Shown in pieces: positions 18,780-30,514 of a DNA stretch of 64,000 nt. A program made the translations under genes and the position numbers. Each line of letters begins with the position of its first letter. The first letter of the stretch is position 1. The stretch is taken from assembly GCA_905221605.1 (NCBI GenBank), contig CAJNDS010002192.1, positions 449,501 to 513,500 of the forward strand. Direction: 5' to 3'. Under the pieces are notes generated by a model. It was not told where the DNA came from. It saw only the letters and a program-made list of their open reading frames with translations, and did no database searches. The DNA is from Symbiodinium natans. Lineage: Eukaryota > Sar > Dinophyceae > Suessiales > Symbiodiniaceae.

Positions 18780-20029
18780 GAAGCCTGATGGAAATGATGA
18801 AGTGGAGCAACACGCTTTGTCTTCAGAATCCACTGGAACCCACCAAGAGTCGCTGGATTATGTTTAAGCCGGCAATCTCGTCTAAAAAGAGGGCGCCGAG
18901 TAAACCCCCCCTTACATCATGCAGAACGTCGCACGCCGAGGTATGGCGGCATCTTTGTGAAGCCCTCAACCATAAAGCCATGAAGTTAATGAAGTTCCCT
19001 TTTCATGCCTCGGGCGCTTCTGGTTGCAGGAGGAGCAGATGATTGAACTGGAGGTGAGTGCCTCCTTAGGCGCTGGGCCTGGCTTCACTTCCGTTTTGCA
19101 AAGGATGTTTTGAGGGTGTCGGGGTCCCGAAACCTAGACCCTTAAGTCTTGCAAGGAGGTGGGAGTTTCATGGCTCCGTGCAAAGCATGTGTGGGGTTTT
19201 AGCGGCAGTAACTTCTTGGCCTTTGGGTGGGGTGGCGGAAAAAGGCCCCGAATCTGGAACAGCTGGGTGTGCAACAAGCCATAGGATGCAGAAGCCCGAA
19301 GCCTTAAAACTGGTACAGGTCGGCGGGTGGCAAAAAGAACGTAAAACTGCAGGGCGAGCCTTTAAGCCGATGTCAATCCAAGACGCGAAACCAGATGTGG
19401 GTGTTTCCGAAGATAGGGGGTACACTTTTGGGGGTTCCTATGGTAAGGTGGGGGAATATGAAGGGTGCCCCGATTTGAGGAAATGCCCATGTGAGGTGCC
19501 AAGGAAGCCTCCAAGCTGTATGGAGACGTTCAGGCAGGTGCGGAGAATAGGGTTGGCTGTGGTATGTCGAGAGCCTCCCGTCACCCTGCCCTCAATCCAT
19601 CCAAAGAACTACATAGGGCCCCAATGCCGGAAACACAGAAATTCCACGACATTTTGGTGGTGGCAAAGTTTAAGACTTTAAGAGGCTTAGGCCGTTAGGC
19701 TGCACCTTGAGCCCTCAGAACTTGTAGGATCAGCACTGCCGCCTGCATCGGATGGGCGTCTCGGCATCGAACTGCCCGGGAGTAGGAACGTGGAAGTTGC
19801 TCAGATTATGCAAGATAATGTAACATAATTAAGTTGAAGGTTGAGCTTCTGTTTGTCTCGAAAGATGGAGTGCCAGATACTTAGCACCCGGGAATGAGGG
19901 ATTGAACAGCGGTACTTCTCTAGGGCACTCTAGGGTACATCTGGGCTCGGCGTCAGAAAGACTGCCCTTAAGACACAAGAGCTGCAATTGTGCAATTGGG
20001 GGTATGACTTCGTCAGTCAAAGGGAGCAA
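18780..20029. other. no gene recognised
   Basis: A 167-codon frame at 19178-19681 has irregular composition with no splice or start context and is not believed. No repeat arrays were seen until 20030. Confidence 0.4.
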
Positions 20030-20052
20030 ACCCTAAACCCTAAACCCTAAAG

Positions 20053-20264
20053 GCAATGACTTCTACGTCATGGCCCTGGAGTCGCAGATTGGCACGTTGG
20101 TGGATGGACAGACCCTCGGGCCAAGTCTTGAAAAGGATCTCGGAGGACTCTGAGGTCTTTCTGTGCGGCTGTGTTCGTTTTTCCCCATGAAATGTCAGGA
20201 AGATTCGACACCAAGATGGCCCTGTTCCGATCCGGGATGGGACCACGTTGGGCATAGGGCAGCT
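20053..20264 (+). CDS. two-exon fragment of an unknown protein, acceptor abutting CCCTAAA repeats
   Basis: Three CCCTAAA units (20030-20050) run straight into the acceptor AAAG. The exon from 20053 reads NDFYVMALESQIGTLVDGQ then TLGPSLEKDL, ending at a GA donor near 20142. After TGTCAG (20196-20201) the frame resumes as GRFDTKMALFRSGMGPRW to about 20256, before a GC donor. An alternative join gives another open frame. Downstream at 20315-20355 lies a GGGTTGAGGGTTTAT triplicate. No family was recognised. Confidence 0.4.
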
Positions 20265-20312
20265 TGGCGACGGACAATCCTCTTGGAGTCCTGGAGGGTG
20301 CGGGGGTGCATG

Positions 20313-20357
20313 GGTTGAGGGTTTATGGGTTGAGGGTTTATGGGTTGAGGGTTTAGA
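20313..20357. repeat. 15-mer repeated three times (GGGTTGAGGGTTTAT)
   Basis: Three nearly identical tandem copies of GGGTTGAGGGTTTAT, a TTTAGGG relative (TTTA/TGAGGG alternation). Confidence 0.85.
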
Positions 20358-20359
20358 GT

Positions 20360-22625
20360 CTTCTGGCTCTTTGGCTCAACATTGTTTCTTCCTGTCTTCA
20401 GGTCATAAGCCCGCAGAATTCCACAGCACTGTGCCCGCATCCCCGGAACTAGTGGTGCGTCTCGGGCAAAATCGCTCCACGCCAACGTTCATCGGGGCAT
20501 TGCGGCAACTGCCAGTAATACGTACATGGGCCTCGTATGTCTCTAATCTATAGGGCAATGCCTCTTGCAGTAGGCATGCGAGTGTGCTGGTGCAGCTTGC
20601 GCTGAAGGAAATACCTTGTATACTGCGAAGTCGGCAACGAAGCCTTTTTGCAGGACCGCAGGCTCAGTGTTGTCTTCCTGAGGCAAGAGCAAAAGTCCTT
20701 CAAACCACTGAAGGTCCATGTCATCCAGCCACGTGGCTTCGTCAGATGCGATGTGATATTGTGACGAAGAATGGAACTGGCCGCCGCAGTCGCTTTCCGC
20801 TATTCCGGAAAATTAGGCGAGATGAGGTAGGGCTGCTTTTGTTTGTTGCTGGCCAGGACAGGCGGAAGAAGCTTCTGGCCGGAGAGAGGCTGCCGGCAAG
20901 GGTATGCATGGTTGAGTTGGGAAAGAATCAAGAGGGCTTGTGAGAATGAAAGTCCGGGGAAGGAGGAGGGGTCAGCTGCAGCTTGGGTTGACCCAACGCC
21001 AGATCAAAACCGGGGGTGGGGGGGTGGGGCACACATGCAGGAGACATGTGCAGGCCGCGTTGTCCTAATTTTTATGAATAAAGCTGCTTGCGGGAAGCAC
21101 ATCCTTTCTCGGATGTCTTTGCAGCTGTTGCTGCTCAGCAGCGTTAAATAAAAGTCAGGGATCGATGATCTCGGTTGGCCTTGCATTGCGGGATCTGACT
21201 CTCTATAGGAGTGTCTGCAATCAAGTACAAACACTCTGCAGTCCAGCTTTGCTGAATGGGGACTCTTTCAGCCAGCCTTGCTGAACTCAAGCATCCTCTG
21301 CTGCTTCTCTATTGAACAAGGACCTCTCCTAATTTCTGTAGTGCCCCACTCCTCCCCTGAAGGGTGCTGCCACTCACGCAGGTTCTGGAAGGAAGGCAAA
21401 GCCAGCCTGCAAAAGTCGGAGGAGGCGGCCTCGCAGGCGCCGGAGTCAAAGTCTTCACGACTCACGACAGGGGTGAAGCAGGTTTGAGGTCTTTGGATTG
21501 AGAGGTTTAGGATGGGCTTTGGTTTCAGGGCTTCTCGGGTTCGAGATGGCTTGCGTTGTTTGGCGGGGCGTGTCAGTGTGCCCTGTGCAAACAGGTTATC
21601 GGGCTTGGTGTGGGATTGTTCTCTGTGTCCAGTCCAGTCTCTTTTTGCCAGCATGTGGTCCACACACTCGGCTCCCTCACAGCCAAAATCCCTATCCGGA
21701 CTCAGAAGCACAAGGGGCACGAAGGGACGACAAAGCTCCAAGAAGCCTCAGTTGCCACAGCATCGCCCAGCGCAGGTGAAGCCCGAAGCTGCTGAGGCCC
21801 TGACCTTTTTGCAGTTTAGGGCTTAGGGTTTTAGGAGCCGCTTGCGAGCGCAGGAGGGTGCGGAAGCGGGCACGCAAGCTGGCGAGGGCGGAGGCCTGAA
21901 GCAAGAAGGGCCTGCAAGGTCGCAAATCAGGGGCATTATATCGAGGGGGCGTCACTTGTCAAAGAAGGGGCTTCACCGGTGGTAGGGCTTGGGGCCTGTT
22001 TCGATGTGGGCACCCATGAAGACCTCCTTTGCCCCTAGTAAATCCTCCGAAAAACCGACAACACCTCAGCCCACAATCCTAAACCTTCTTACGCAGCCCT
22101 GAAGCATGGAGGACCCCCCTTCCAAACCTCTGCCGTCGTCCATGACAGTTGCCTTACGCTGTTTCTTTGGCGTGTGTCATCTCAAGCCTCTACCATGTGA
22201 AATGCGCTGCAAGCCGCTCCAAGTAGGCCGTGTGGGTGCGGAGATGGGTAGGAGGGTGTGTCTTTGGCCAAGGTGCAGATGACGACGAGGAAGATGAAGA
22301 GGCCAGCCACGTTTTCAGGGCTGAGCGGGTAGCAAAGGGTGTCCTGAAAATTGTTCCTGGGAGCCCAACAAACACACCATGCCTGATCTAACGAAAAGCC
22401 CGCCGTGCCGGGGTGCTCCGCTGCTCTATAGACTATAGACCATGAAATCGAAGCTTGCGTTGCTGGTCGGTGCTGGCTTTGCTCAGACATGTGGCATCTC
22501 GAATGAACAGTTGGCGCGTGCGGCGCGCAATCATGCTACACGTCCCTGAGTCTTAAACAAAACCAAGCAATCTATACAGCAAAAAGCTACCTGACACCTG
22601 CTTATGAGAATCTGAAGTGGCACTT
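20360..22625. other. no gene recognised
   Basis: Several open frames exist but none combines protein-like composition with start or splice signals. A single GTTTAGGGCTTAGGG block lies near 21814. Confidence 0.4.
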
Positions 22626-22631
22626 TGTGCA

Positions 22632-22714
22632 GGCGCTGGATGTCCTCTTCACCGCACCTCCAGAGGCTGATGAGGCACTTTGCATGCACATCAGAAGCAG
22701 TCTCAGGCCAAGCC
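22632..22714 (+). CDS. candidate exon, unknown protein
   Basis: After the acceptor TTTGTGCAG the frame reads ALDVLFTAPPEADEALC then MHIRSSLR before a GC donor context (CTCAGGCCAAG). Short; no family. Confidence 0.25.
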
Positions 22715-22995
22715 GTGTTTGGTTGAGGGCATGTGCAAGGAGGGATCGGGGACTCGGGGGGAGGGCTGCAGCAAGGCTTGTGTCGGGGGATTTGGCCTGC
22801 TGCAGTTTTGGCATTGCTTCAGCTTGTCTGTAGCCTTGTGTAGTTTTTCTGGGGGCGAAGCCGCTGTTCTGCGGCCTGTTCTTGCTTCTCTTTTTCTTGA
22901 CAGATGAGAACCCTTAAACGTCTGTCACCTCAAGACCGTCGTCCTGGCTGTTGACACTGTTCGGGGAAACAGGGCCTGGAAGTCGTGCAGTTGTC

Positions 22996-23275
22996 TTAGC
23001 AGACAATGCTTCTGTGGTAGCAGCAGTAGCAGTAGCAGCAGCAGCAGTAGTAGATAGTAGTAGCAGCAGGAGTATAGGAGCAGGAAAAGGAGTAGAAGCA
23101 GGAAAAGGAGTAGAAGCAGGAGCAGGAGAAGCAGTAGGAGTAGGAGTAGTAGCAGTCCTAGTCCTCGTCGTGGTCGTGGTCGTGGTCGTCGTCGTGGTCT
23201 TGCTCGTGCTGGCGCTCGTCGGCATGGACGTCGTCGTCGGTGTCATCGTTGTGGAAGAAGAAGCAGCAGCAGTAG
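22996..23275. repeat. trinucleotide-rich low-complexity tract
   Basis: Runs of AGC/AGT/AGG triplets, then GTC/GTG (23155-23250), then GAAGCAGCAGC. Open frames here on both strands (poly-Thr, Val or Ala) are products of the repeat. Confidence 0.85.
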
Positions 23276-23289
23276 CAGCAGCTTACTTG

Positions 23290-26200
23290 CCACTACTTGT
23301 ACCACGACTTGATACCACCGGTCAACAACAACAGCAATTTTCTTGTGGCAATTTCTGTTGGCAGCAGTCGCCTTGTTACCAGGACGCATTTATTATGTGT
23401 GTTTGAAAGGGTTTTAAGTGTGATTGGGCATGGTCGAGTTATCCATGTAATGCCGATGAGTATGCCATGTTCGAGGACCAAGAGATGAAGCCGGATGAGG
23501 AGTCCAAGAAGAGAAAGCGGGAAGAGGCAAGCAACCCAAATAGCTCATGATCCAACTCACGAGCTGTCTTGCTCTTTTGCAGCATGCAGCCTTCTGCTTT
23601 CAAGCTCCCACCGGTTTGCTTGCGCACCCCAAAGACTTCAAAGCTCAGGTTTTTTTGTTCTCTACCATGCCTGAATTCTGGACCTCCATAACTGGATGAG
23701 GGGCTCCAGGTGTGCTCTGTAACTTGAGGTGGAAGCACATGGGACCTGGGACAATCATTGGTGGCCATGGCCAAGACAAAGCATTAGCAGAGAAGGACCA
23801 GTTTTGAGAACCAATGGCGGACCAGCTCGGTGTGCTCAAAGAAAGGGTGACGTTGCACTCAAGAATGGGCAAATCGACGACGCGGAAAATGTTACCTACC
23901 TCCTTGCGTTGGGAGCAGAGCACGCCAGAACGATCACCCGATGTAGATGCGATACTGCACTGTAGTTTGCAAATCTGTCGTTCTGTGCGCACTTCCTGGA
24001 GCCGCACAGTCAGCTCTGCGAAAAAATGCGCAACTCTGTTTGTATGTTCATGCCACCAGGTATCAACCCAAGCGCTGAACTGGCTTATGCTTGTTCTTGG
24101 CCCCCCCATGTTGCCCCAACCAACATCACGTGACCCTACGATTGCAGCTTCTTGGTGTTCAGTCTCTCCCTACCTCTTTTTTCAACAGGTTTGTTGGGCT
24201 ACCCCACCATGTTGCACTGAGGTGGACGATGCACCGATGCCTTCAGCCGTCGTGGACGAGGTCGCGGGACTTAGGTTGTGAGCCTGCCACCCATCCTTGA
24301 AGCTTGACTTCCACAGCAAATCCGAGCCTGCGCGACCTAAACCCCAGCCTGAATCTAATTCTGCTGTGCCGGCATTGCAGAAGACACTGTGGGCCACGGC
24401 GCCCCGCACGTTGATCGTCTTTGGTTAGGTCGAAGAGCTCCCGGATGTGGGCGAGAGCCTAGCCGCAACTTGGACTCGGAGAAAGCATTTCGTTCAAGGA
24501 GTGGTGTTTGCAATTAACAGGGCTGACGTTAACATTGCCTACGGACTGGCATTCGTGTCTTCATATTAGGCACGCTCTCGTCATGTGCAGACCATGCACC
24601 CATTGCGAGGCGATGTTGCAGTGAGGGTTTCAGCCCAACTTTCAACGTTTAAGCCTTAGAACACAGGTGTCAACATTTTGCCAAACAGCCCAAAAAGGTG
24701 CGCCACGGAGACCTTGCTCAAACGTAGCCATGTGCCGACCGAAGGCGAGGCATAACAGCAAAGAAACGTTTAGGGTTTTGCAAAAGGGTTTAGGGGAGCT
24801 GCTGGCGCCCGAGGCTCGCTGCAAAAGGGTTTAGGGTTTAGGAAGAGTGATTTTTTCCCTTGGCTGGCACAGCCTGATATGCGGTTATCTCGACTGGGTG
24901 TCTTTGCAACCCTGCAGTGTGGTGCGAGGCAGCGAGGCAGGTGGCAAAGAACCGTAAACACCCCACTGAAATATCTGGGGGTTTACAAAAACAAGGTACC
25001 CCTTAAATCCCCTTAGCAGAGCCCCCAAATAGTCGGGTTTTGTTTGTAATAAGGACCCCAATAAGGTACCCTTACCCATCTAATTGCACTGCTTGATGAG
25101 GCAGCGGCTGCCTAAGCAGGAACCACCCCGCACTGAGCGTTGGCTGCAGTTTGTTTCAGGGAGAGGAGGGGTTCTGAAGATCTTGGGGCTCAAGCTGCGT
25201 TCCCAACACGTCTCAACCCAAAACCCTGGCTTATCCGAGCTGTGAGGATGTCAATCCTAAGCCCCAAGAGGCGGAAACCATCCCGTCAGGGTCGAAACTG
25301 TCTAGACCCTGGTTCCGAATGCCTTGGGTCTGCTGAGGGTTCAAACCCGTGAACCGCTCAAACAGTCGGACTCTGAGTTTCAAGACGCCGTGCACAGGAT
25401 CCCGTGGGCTTGGCCAGCACAATACAGGTGCAAGGAGCCTTTCGAGGCTTGTGGCCTTAAGAGCCTTCGGGCTTAAAGAACAGGGATATGCTCCAACCCA
25501 GAGACCGTGCAGTGCGATCCGGAGAAAAGGAGAGAAGGGCTCTGAGTCCCACCCGGGAGAGTTTTAGCAAAAGAACCAGTACAGTCCGCAGGCTCCACAT
25601 CCTCGAGACACTTGTTCGTTGATGCTTCATGTATTCCATGTCTGCATAGAGCAGGCTGCCCAGCAGAAGCAGGCTTGGCGAGGCCTAAGCACGTGTGCAC
25701 ATCTGAGTGCTCGGCAAGGGAGAACGGGCCCAGTTGGAGTCCGTTCTGCACTGAGCCACTGAGAGCTTCCGAACTTTAGACGACGAGGGCGAAGTTTGTC
25801 TAGGTCCTAGGCAAATGCCGCGGAATCTCACGTCAGAATCCATCAGCTTACTTGTACAAATTAAATACATATATATATATATATGTCCATCACGATCAAG
25901 TCCTGTGCCACTTGCGCAGACAGAACAGACGCCTAATTACATGCAGCCCATGCACATCTAGACAAAAACACAACGAATAGCTCTGTTCTTCAGGTCTTGT
26001 TTCCCTTTGCTGGTGCACAGTGAAAAAGCGGAGGCGTGCCATACTCGATCGGCTGACGACTGCTCTAGCACGGGCCCTGGACAGACCTGTCAACGAAACT
26101 GCCACATGCATGTCCGACCGGCTTTGTCGTGATTAGCAGCCGGTTGAACTCTGAATCTTCCCAGAGTGTATTATGGAATTAGGTACTCCAAAACCCTATT

Positions 26201-26670
26201 CAGCATGGTTTTGGGGTACCGAATTCAACAATAGGAATACAAATGGACCCTCTGGGTTGTGAGTTCGGAAACAGCGCCCCAGAGCCAAACTTTCTGCAAT
26301 CGAGTTCAAGATTCAAGCCCCGAGGTTTGGGAGCAGCTGACTTTGCAGGAGCTACGGCGAGAGTGCCAGGCACGTGATGCAGCAACCTCGGCTTCTGTGC
26401 CCACGGCCTCCTGCATAGCTGTTTGAGTCGATTTGACCCATGGAAGGGTCAAAAACGCTTATCTTCACTTATACTTTCGCGCAGAAGTCATCTCCTGATG
26501 TCAGAGTGAGTTACAGGCAACCCTAAACCCTGAACCAAATAAGTCCACTTGTTTAATGCTTCTTTCCAGTGGGCGCATTTTTTGAAACCTCCCTCCACCC
26601 TGAAGTTCTTTTTGCCTGCACGAATGTATTGGGTTTAGGGCTCACGCTTCCAGAGCCCTACGCACCAAAA
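23290..26670. other. no gene recognised; decayed family A element
   Basis: 24968-25078 shares the block AAGGACC[TC]CAATAAGGTACCC and GCCCCCAAATAG with family A. Single TTTAGGG units lie at 24768-24842. An AT microsatellite is at 25868-25884. A small foldback is at 26169-26233. Confidence 0.4.
26169..26233. repeat. small foldback
   Basis: GGAATTAGGTACTCCAAAACC and the downstream GGTTTTGGGGTACCGAATTC are inverted relatives separated by about 10 nt. Confidence 0.5.
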
Positions 26671-26678
26671 CAGCACAG

Positions 26679-26759
26679 CCCTAGCAAAGGTCGTCTTCAC
26701 CGGCTTGCGTAGCCGAAGTGAGGCGGAACAACGGCAAGAGCTGGGCGCTTGGATGCGGG
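26679..26759 (+). CDS. candidate exon resembling the start of a BRCT domain
   Basis: After the acceptor AGCACAG the frame reads LAKVVFTGLRSRSEAEQR then QELGAWMRG. It ends at the donor GTTTAGG (26760). The VVFTGL...(helix)...LG pattern resembles strand 1 and helix 1 of a BRCT domain. Only about 27 residues are visible, so the assignment is tentative; the rest of the domain was not found downstream. Confidence 0.3.
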
Positions 26760-26769
26760 GTTTAGGTCT

Positions 26770-28280
26770 TCAGTTCTTCCGGTCGAAACTTCCTGGATTT
26801 TTAGGGTTTGCCCGTGTTCGCTCGTTGTCTTTACCTCGCTCTCATTCAACGATTAAAGCCGTAAGTTCATTCCGGAGCTTCAGGACCACTTTCAATGACT
26901 CCTGAAGACAAAATCTGGCAAGGAGCGAGCGTTCTTCTTGATAATGTGTTTTTGGGGTTTGCTCGTTCACTTCGTCCATTATATTTCCGAAATGCCGCTG
27001 TGTGTTCATTCGTTCGCGAAATAGACAGCTGGAAGAACCAGCACTTGCTCCAACATGAAGTTTTCAGCCTCTAGGAAGACAAGAGAACCATGAGGAAGCA
27101 GCCCAAGCTTTACAAAAAGCAATGTCAGCACTCTGAAACCCAAAATCCCGCGATTCCAACCGGCGAGGCTTTGTGAACGCCTCTTCGTGAATGCCACGAC
27201 CTCTGATTGGCCATGGGTATGCGGGTTTAAGTTGCAAATCGCCCGGTTCTTTGCAGAGTCTTTTGCAAGGGTTCTTGGCACTTTAGGGAAAGCACGCTGG
27301 TCCCTTGCAAAGTCCTTGTCAAGAGCCCATACTCATTTTGCAGACATGTGCCGGGCTTGACAATGTCCAAGACTGTTCCAACGAGGTTTGCCACACTGCA
27401 TGGGAGACGCAGGGCATCCCCGCACGGGCCTTACATCCAAGGGATCAGGGTGTCGGGTGTAGGGTTTGGGGTTAGACTCGACACGATTCCGGGTTTGTTG
27501 GGTGATGCGACTTGGTTCCCAAGAGGTAGTTTGGGCCTAGCACTCATGCGACCAGCACTGCTACTAGCTCCCATCGGGCCAAAACCTCGCACAGCATTCA
27601 TCCTGTAGTGAGTTTGGCCAGGATGCCTGCAGTATAGTCTGAGACCCCAATTCGAAAGCATGGTCCTGATCCAAAAGGCTGCCATGATGAGCAGCCTCAC
27701 CGTAGTAAAAGCCGAGGTGAAGCGTTTTGGAAGTGGTGCTGCTGCCGCTAAGGTCGTCGAGAGGCCACGTAGTGTTTGCAAGGTTTTCGGTGGCAGAACA
27801 TGTTGATGCTTTAGTTTTGGATGTCGGAAATAAGTCACAAGTGTACGTGATATGCCCCTTGTTGCACTGGGGATGTCAAAGTAGCCCTGTGTGTCCCGTC
27901 TCCCGGACGTCCCCAAACCCATGCGCGACTCGATCCAACCTTGTTTGAGTCATGCACTGAAAGCTGGAAAAAACCCTGTATAGTTGAAACCCTAAACCCC
28001 AATCTCCCTTTGAGTAGTGTTGTCGGCGTGGTTGCGGGGCTGCTCGGCAGAAGGCAAAAATCCTAAACCAATAGTCATGCAGTCTGAATGCCGGCTATGG
28101 AGTTGTAAGCATAATGTGGAGATTTCTTTGGGTCTCTCGACTAAAATACCCATGTAGTGCTGTTGTTGCGAATGATAGGACACAAAAAGGTTTCCTGGCT
28201 TTCTGGTCAGCGTCAAACTGAAGTTGCCTGAACTCGAAACACATTCGGCTTCTTTTGCCTTGTTGTCCGACTTCTCAATC
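26770..28280. other. no gene recognised
   Basis: No frame with good composition and splice context was found. Confidence 0.35.
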
Positions 28281-28286
28281 TGTTTG

Positions 28287-28604
28287 GGTGATGGCTCAAA
28301 GGAACCATAAACCCTATACACCCTAACCCCTGAACCCGAAACCCCAAGCATGATCTTAGAGGGAGGGGGGGGAACTCTAATGGGTGATGGCTCAAAGGAA
28401 CCATGCACCCTATGCACCCTAACCCCTAAACGGCCCTCAACCCTAAACCCTAAACCCTAAACCCTAAACCCTAAACCCTAAACCCTAAACCCTAAACCCT
28501 AAACCCTAAACCCTAAACCCTAAACCCTAAACCCTAAACCCTAAACCCTAGCCCTAAACCCTAAACACTAAACCCCATGATCTTAGAGGGAGGTGGGGGG
28601 GGAA
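28287..28604. repeat. duplicated units around a CCCTAAA array
   Basis: GATGGCTCAAAGGAACCAT with flanking CCCTA(T)(A/G)CACCCTAACCCC occurs at about 28287-28330 and 28382-28428. CATGATCTTAGAGGGAGG plus a G-run and AACTC occurs at 28348-28376 and 28575-28607. Between them, 28437-28575 is a near-perfect array of about 18 CCCTAAA units. The arrangement suggests unequal exchange around the array. Confidence 0.8.
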
Positions 28605-28610
28605 CTCCAG

Positions 28611-28697
28611 GATGGCTCAGCTGGTCGAAATGACGGTGGAGGATCTGCAGGCTCGGCTCAACTTAGCCTTGGTTGGAGCTTGTGGCGATTCAAAATG
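28611..28697 (+). CDS. candidate exon between CCCTAAA and TTTAGGG arrays
   Basis: The acceptor AACTCCAG opens the frame MAQLVEMTVEDLQARL then NLALVGACGDSK, ending at the donor GTGTAG (28698). The upstream intron end holds the 28437-28575 CCCTAAA array, and TTTAGGG units follow at 28708-28755. An initiator role for the Met is possible. No family was recognised with confidence. Confidence 0.4.
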
Positions 28698-28707
28698 GTG
28701 TAGTCTA

Positions 28708-28755
28708 GGTTTAGGGTTTAGGGTTTAGGGTTTAGGGTTTAGGGTTTAGGTTTCT
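28708..28755. repeat. TTTAGGG array after a splice donor
   Basis: About six TTTAGGG units starting 10 nt after the donor at 28698. Confidence 0.9.
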
Positions 28756-28759
28756 AGGG

Positions 28760-29620
28760 ATACTAGGGCTCATAGGGATATTTAGGTTCCTTGGTTGTTG
28801 CCGGAGCTTCTTGCGTGCACAAAAAATGATGCAGTCCAATCCAGATTCCGCACATCCTTGAGGTTGAGTTCAAAGCCCTGAACATTCCAGCAGAGGCTCG
28901 GACACTCCGTTGTTTTCAGGCAGAGCTCTAATGCCATTGTGAGCTTCCAGTGCACAGTGTACCGAAGCACCAGATACTTCCAGAACCACTAATAGACAGT
29001 CGTCGTGTTTTGTGCTGACGTCAAAGGCTCGGCTCCTGAATTCTCCACATGAGGCTCCACAGCCCAGCACGAAGCGAGACTTCCTTGCCCTGTTGGAGAA
29101 AGTTGCCATGTGGCAGGCCCTTGGGTGAGAACTGAATTTGCCTAGTATCTCCCCTAAATTAGGTTCCCTTGTGGATATACTGTACCCATCATGACAAGCC
29201 CCCATATCTTGGATCCCTATATGGGCCATAACTTAGACAACTCCTTCGGTTGAGGGGGAGCGGGCGGCAGCGTGCCGTGGTTTAGCTCGCTTCCAATTGT
29301 TGGTCTTCTGTGGATGAATGTGCATTTCTAGGGTTGACTGACATTGCAGCATAGCTTCATGGCTTCTAGAAGGAAGCGGTGGTGTTGTTTTCTTCCATAA
29401 AGACAGTGCGATGCGATTCGGAATCTGGAGATGCTCGAAAAGACTCAGATGAGGGTAGAGGTCATTTTCGGCTCTGTCTCTCGATCTTACTTTGGTATGT
29501 CGGTGTTCTCTTTCATAGCCATGGTCACCAGATGTCTCCTGAAGGTCTAAACACCTGGCCCCAACAACATCGTCGTCTTCCTGACAGCTACCGTTTGCAG
29601 CGCAGCCTCACGTCACAACT
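28760..29620. other. no gene recognised
   Basis: 29143-29225 contains CCCCTAAATTAGG and CCCCCATATCTTGGATCC blocks that may be a decayed family A relative. Confidence 0.35.
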
Positions 29621-29627
29621 GATGCAG

Positions 29628-29990
29628 GAGATGCCACTGAAGGAGCTCCAAAAGGATTGCCGCGAGATGGAGGTCCCTTGCAGAGAAGATCGGTCTCGAA
29701 AAGTGGCTTAGAGGACAGGCTTCGAATTTGAGTCCATGCGTAGACCTTGCTTAGCCACTTGCCTCTTCGTGTTGTCTTCACCCTGCAGCTTGAGGATGCA
29801 GAGCAGAGATGCCCTGGAACCTCCTGGTAGGGACACAGAATACAATGAATCTGTTATCTGGTGTCTCTTCACCGAAGAAACTGAAACTCGAGCCCTTCTT
29901 TCAGGTGTCGACGAGCAGCTTGTCGGGCGTCCGCCTGGCCGATGCAGAACACCGGAAGGAGCGCTCCAGGGCTCAATTATGGCTTCCAAG
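29628..29990 (+). CDS. candidate exons of an unknown charged protein
   Basis: Three pieces lie in a row. 29628 onward (acceptor ACTGATGCAG) reads EMPLKELQKDCREMEVPC, loosely like a SAP motif. 29789-29826 (acceptor TTCACCCTGCAG, donor GTAGGG) reads LEDAEQRCPGTS. A frame through 29905-29990 (possible acceptor CTTCTTTCAG, GC donor) reads VSTSSLSGVRLADAEHRKE then RSRAQLWLP. Joins between the pieces could not be fixed. The SAP likeness is weak. Confidence 0.3.
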
Positions 29991-30041
29991 GCAGAGACTT
30001 CACCCAGGAGCACCATGGCTTGCTTGCATGGACCCTAAGCC

Positions 30042-30143
30042 CGAAACCCTAAACCCTAAACTTTAAACCCTAAACCCTAAACCCTAAACCCTAAACCCTA
30101 AACCCTAAACCCCAAACCCTAAACCCTAAACCCTAAACCCTAC
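30042..30143. repeat. CCCTAAA array
   Basis: About 13-14 CCCTAAA units with a few substitutions (CTTTAAACCC, CCCCAAA). Confidence 0.95.
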
Positions 30144-30238
30144 ACACCTGCCTTTGCATTGTATTTTGTGGTGCCGGAGTGACCTCCAAGCTTGGAGGCT
30201 CAAGTTCCAGCCATCATATGGGGTATACCCCCATCATA

Positions 30239-30335
30239 TGGGAGTTTATGATAATAAGGGACCCCCTGAAATAATAGACCCCCAATTAGTAGGATTCCCT
30301 TATAATGCAATTTTCCTGAATACACGAACCCCCCA
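30239..30335. mobile_element. MITE-like element, family A, diverged copy
   Basis: Starts TGGGAGTTTATG after CATA and ends GAACCCCCCA. The internal order GGGACCC, GACCCCCAA, TAGGATTCCCTTA matches the copy at 58670-58773. Confidence 0.5.
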
Positions 30336-30420
30336 AAACTGGCCAAGCTCCGCCTTTTTGTCAGGAGCTGCTGCAGCGCTGCTGCGTGGGGTCGGGGGTC
30401 CAGGGATGCAGAGGGATCTG

Positions 30421-30507
30421 GGGATGTTTCCCCTTTTACGATAGGGATTATAATGGGTGGTAACTACAATCCCTATTGAGGACTGCTAGTATAAGGGGGA
30501 ACATCCC
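30421..30507. mobile_element. family B palindrome, copy 3
   Basis: The left arm GGGATGTTTCCCCTTTTACGA and right arm ending TAAGGGGGAACATCCC are inverted. The right arm retains CTATTGAGGACTGCTAGTATA as in copy 1, while the left arm has lost about 15 nt. Confidence 0.6.
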
Positions 30508-30514
30508 GAAAGAT

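Noticed and set aside
19178-19681. 167-codon + strand frame
   Set aside because: Irregular composition, no good start or splice context, no domain; probably chance.
22914-23246. Poly-Thr/Ala frame on the - strand
   Set aside because: Created by triplet repeats; no independent evidence of coding.
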